Origin: Arthrobacter sp. SDTb3-6
GTDB lineage: Bacteria > Actinomycetota > Actinomycetes > Actinomycetales > Micrococcaceae
NCBI RefSeq assembly: GCF_013376095.1
Contig: NZ_JAAMFN010000020.1
Location: 20,420-84,419, forward strand
DNA length: 64,000 bases
Reading direction: 5' to 3'
Shown: positions 63,791 through 64,000 of the stretch, piece after piece
Position numbering within the stretch: position 1 is the stretch's first letter
Layout: the number at the start of each line of letters is the position of its first letter
Made by a program: the position numbers and the translations under genes
Notes under the pieces: generated by a model
Databases searched by the model: none
Told to the model about the DNA's origin: nothing
What the model saw: only the letters and a program-made list of their open reading frames with translations

Positions 63791-64000
63791 TCAAGGCGCT
63801 TGCAGCACTTGGTGTGACGGAGCTGCAGCGGCGGGTCCCGGGGCGGGGGCTTGCTGGGGTGGGTGGCAGGTGCCGGTCGGGGTTGTCCAGCCGATGCGTC
63901 CGTCTGCTGTGTTGCGGGGTTTCCAGCCGCGCAGCCGGATCCCGGCCCGGTCGGGGTCGCGGTCCTGCCGGTAGCGGCCGTGGCGGTCCTTGTCGTCGCG
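63791..64000 (-). CDS. C-terminus of a probable DUF222/HNH endonuclease protein (truncated by window edge)
   Basis: An open frame of 69 codons enters from the right edge and ends in TGA at 63793-63791. It reads a basic stretch (DDKDRHGRYRQDRD), then LRGWKPRNTADGRIGWTTP and a Pro/Ala-rich tail. Tails of this kind, with a GW-TTPTG block after the HNH motif, are common in the DUF222/HNH proteins that are multi-copy in Arthrobacter-like genomes. The HNH motif itself is outside the window, so the call is tentative. Confidence 0.5.
   Translation of the reverse strand, partial: RDDKDRHGRYRQDRDPDRAGIRLRGWKPRNTADGRIGWTTPTGTCHPPQQAPAPGPAAAAPSHQVLQAP

Overview
The window reads as a chromosomal segment of a high-G+C Gram-positive bacterium, most likely an Arthrobacter-like member of the Micrococcaceae. 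The evidence is the very GC-rich coding sequence with many GTG starts, the actinobacterial gene order sufR-sufBD-sufC / ABC-ctaA / ctaB / tkt-tal-zwf-opcA-pgl / secG-tpiA-pgk-gap / whiA-yvcK-rapZ-uvrC (close to the M. tuberculosis order), actinobacterial markers (WhiA, OpcA, Eis-like acetyltransferase, DUF3516-type helicase, CoaE-GrpB fusion), and leaderless-looking promoters. It is mainly conserved core genome. I see no prophage, CRISPR array, insertion sequence, tRNA or rRNA.

Layout. 1-3780: the end of an ECF vitamin transporter (probably biotin, BioMN), convergent with an acyl-CoA ligase/thiolase pair. 3844-8982 (minus): SUF iron-sulfur assembly operon sufR-sufB-sufD-Rieske-sufC-sufT, without sufS or sufU. 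9148-13047: ABC exporter and heme A synthesis (ctaA, ctaB). 13435-21696 (plus): pentose-phosphate operon tkt-tal-pgi-zwf-opcA-pgl. 21831-25376 (minus): secG, tpiA, pgk, gap. 25592-31429 (minus): sodA, then whiA-yvcK-rapZ and uvrC. 31432-40052 (minus): plsC, a HAD phosphatase, uvrA under a probable LexA box, and a GntR/heterodimeric ABC exporter operon. 40214-47683: deacetylase, methyltransferase, helicase, MHS-type transporter, acetyltransferase and S33 peptidase. 47745-63769: uvrB, coaE-grpB, yigZ, rpsA, an orphan FetB-like permease, NDH-2, eis-like, polA, thioesterase, PiT phosphate transporter with a small membrane partner, and pirin. The right edge cuts the C-terminus of a probable DUF222/HNH protein.

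The genes fit together as central carbon flow (upper glycolysis, pentose phosphate, triose steps), aerobic respiration (heme A, NDH-2), Fe-S supply, and nucleotide excision repair (uvrA, uvrB, uvrC and polA all within 31 kb). No clearly new multi-gene system is evident. The most interesting signals are small: -10 elements placed 6-9 nt before start codons at several genes, overlapping divergent -10 boxes between coaE and yigZ, a LexA-like site in the uvrA promoter, a two-hairpin terminator inside the gap-pgk-tpiA cluster, a BioY-linked thiolase lacking its second catalytic cysteine, and tandem repeats at the secG and EcfT 3' ends.
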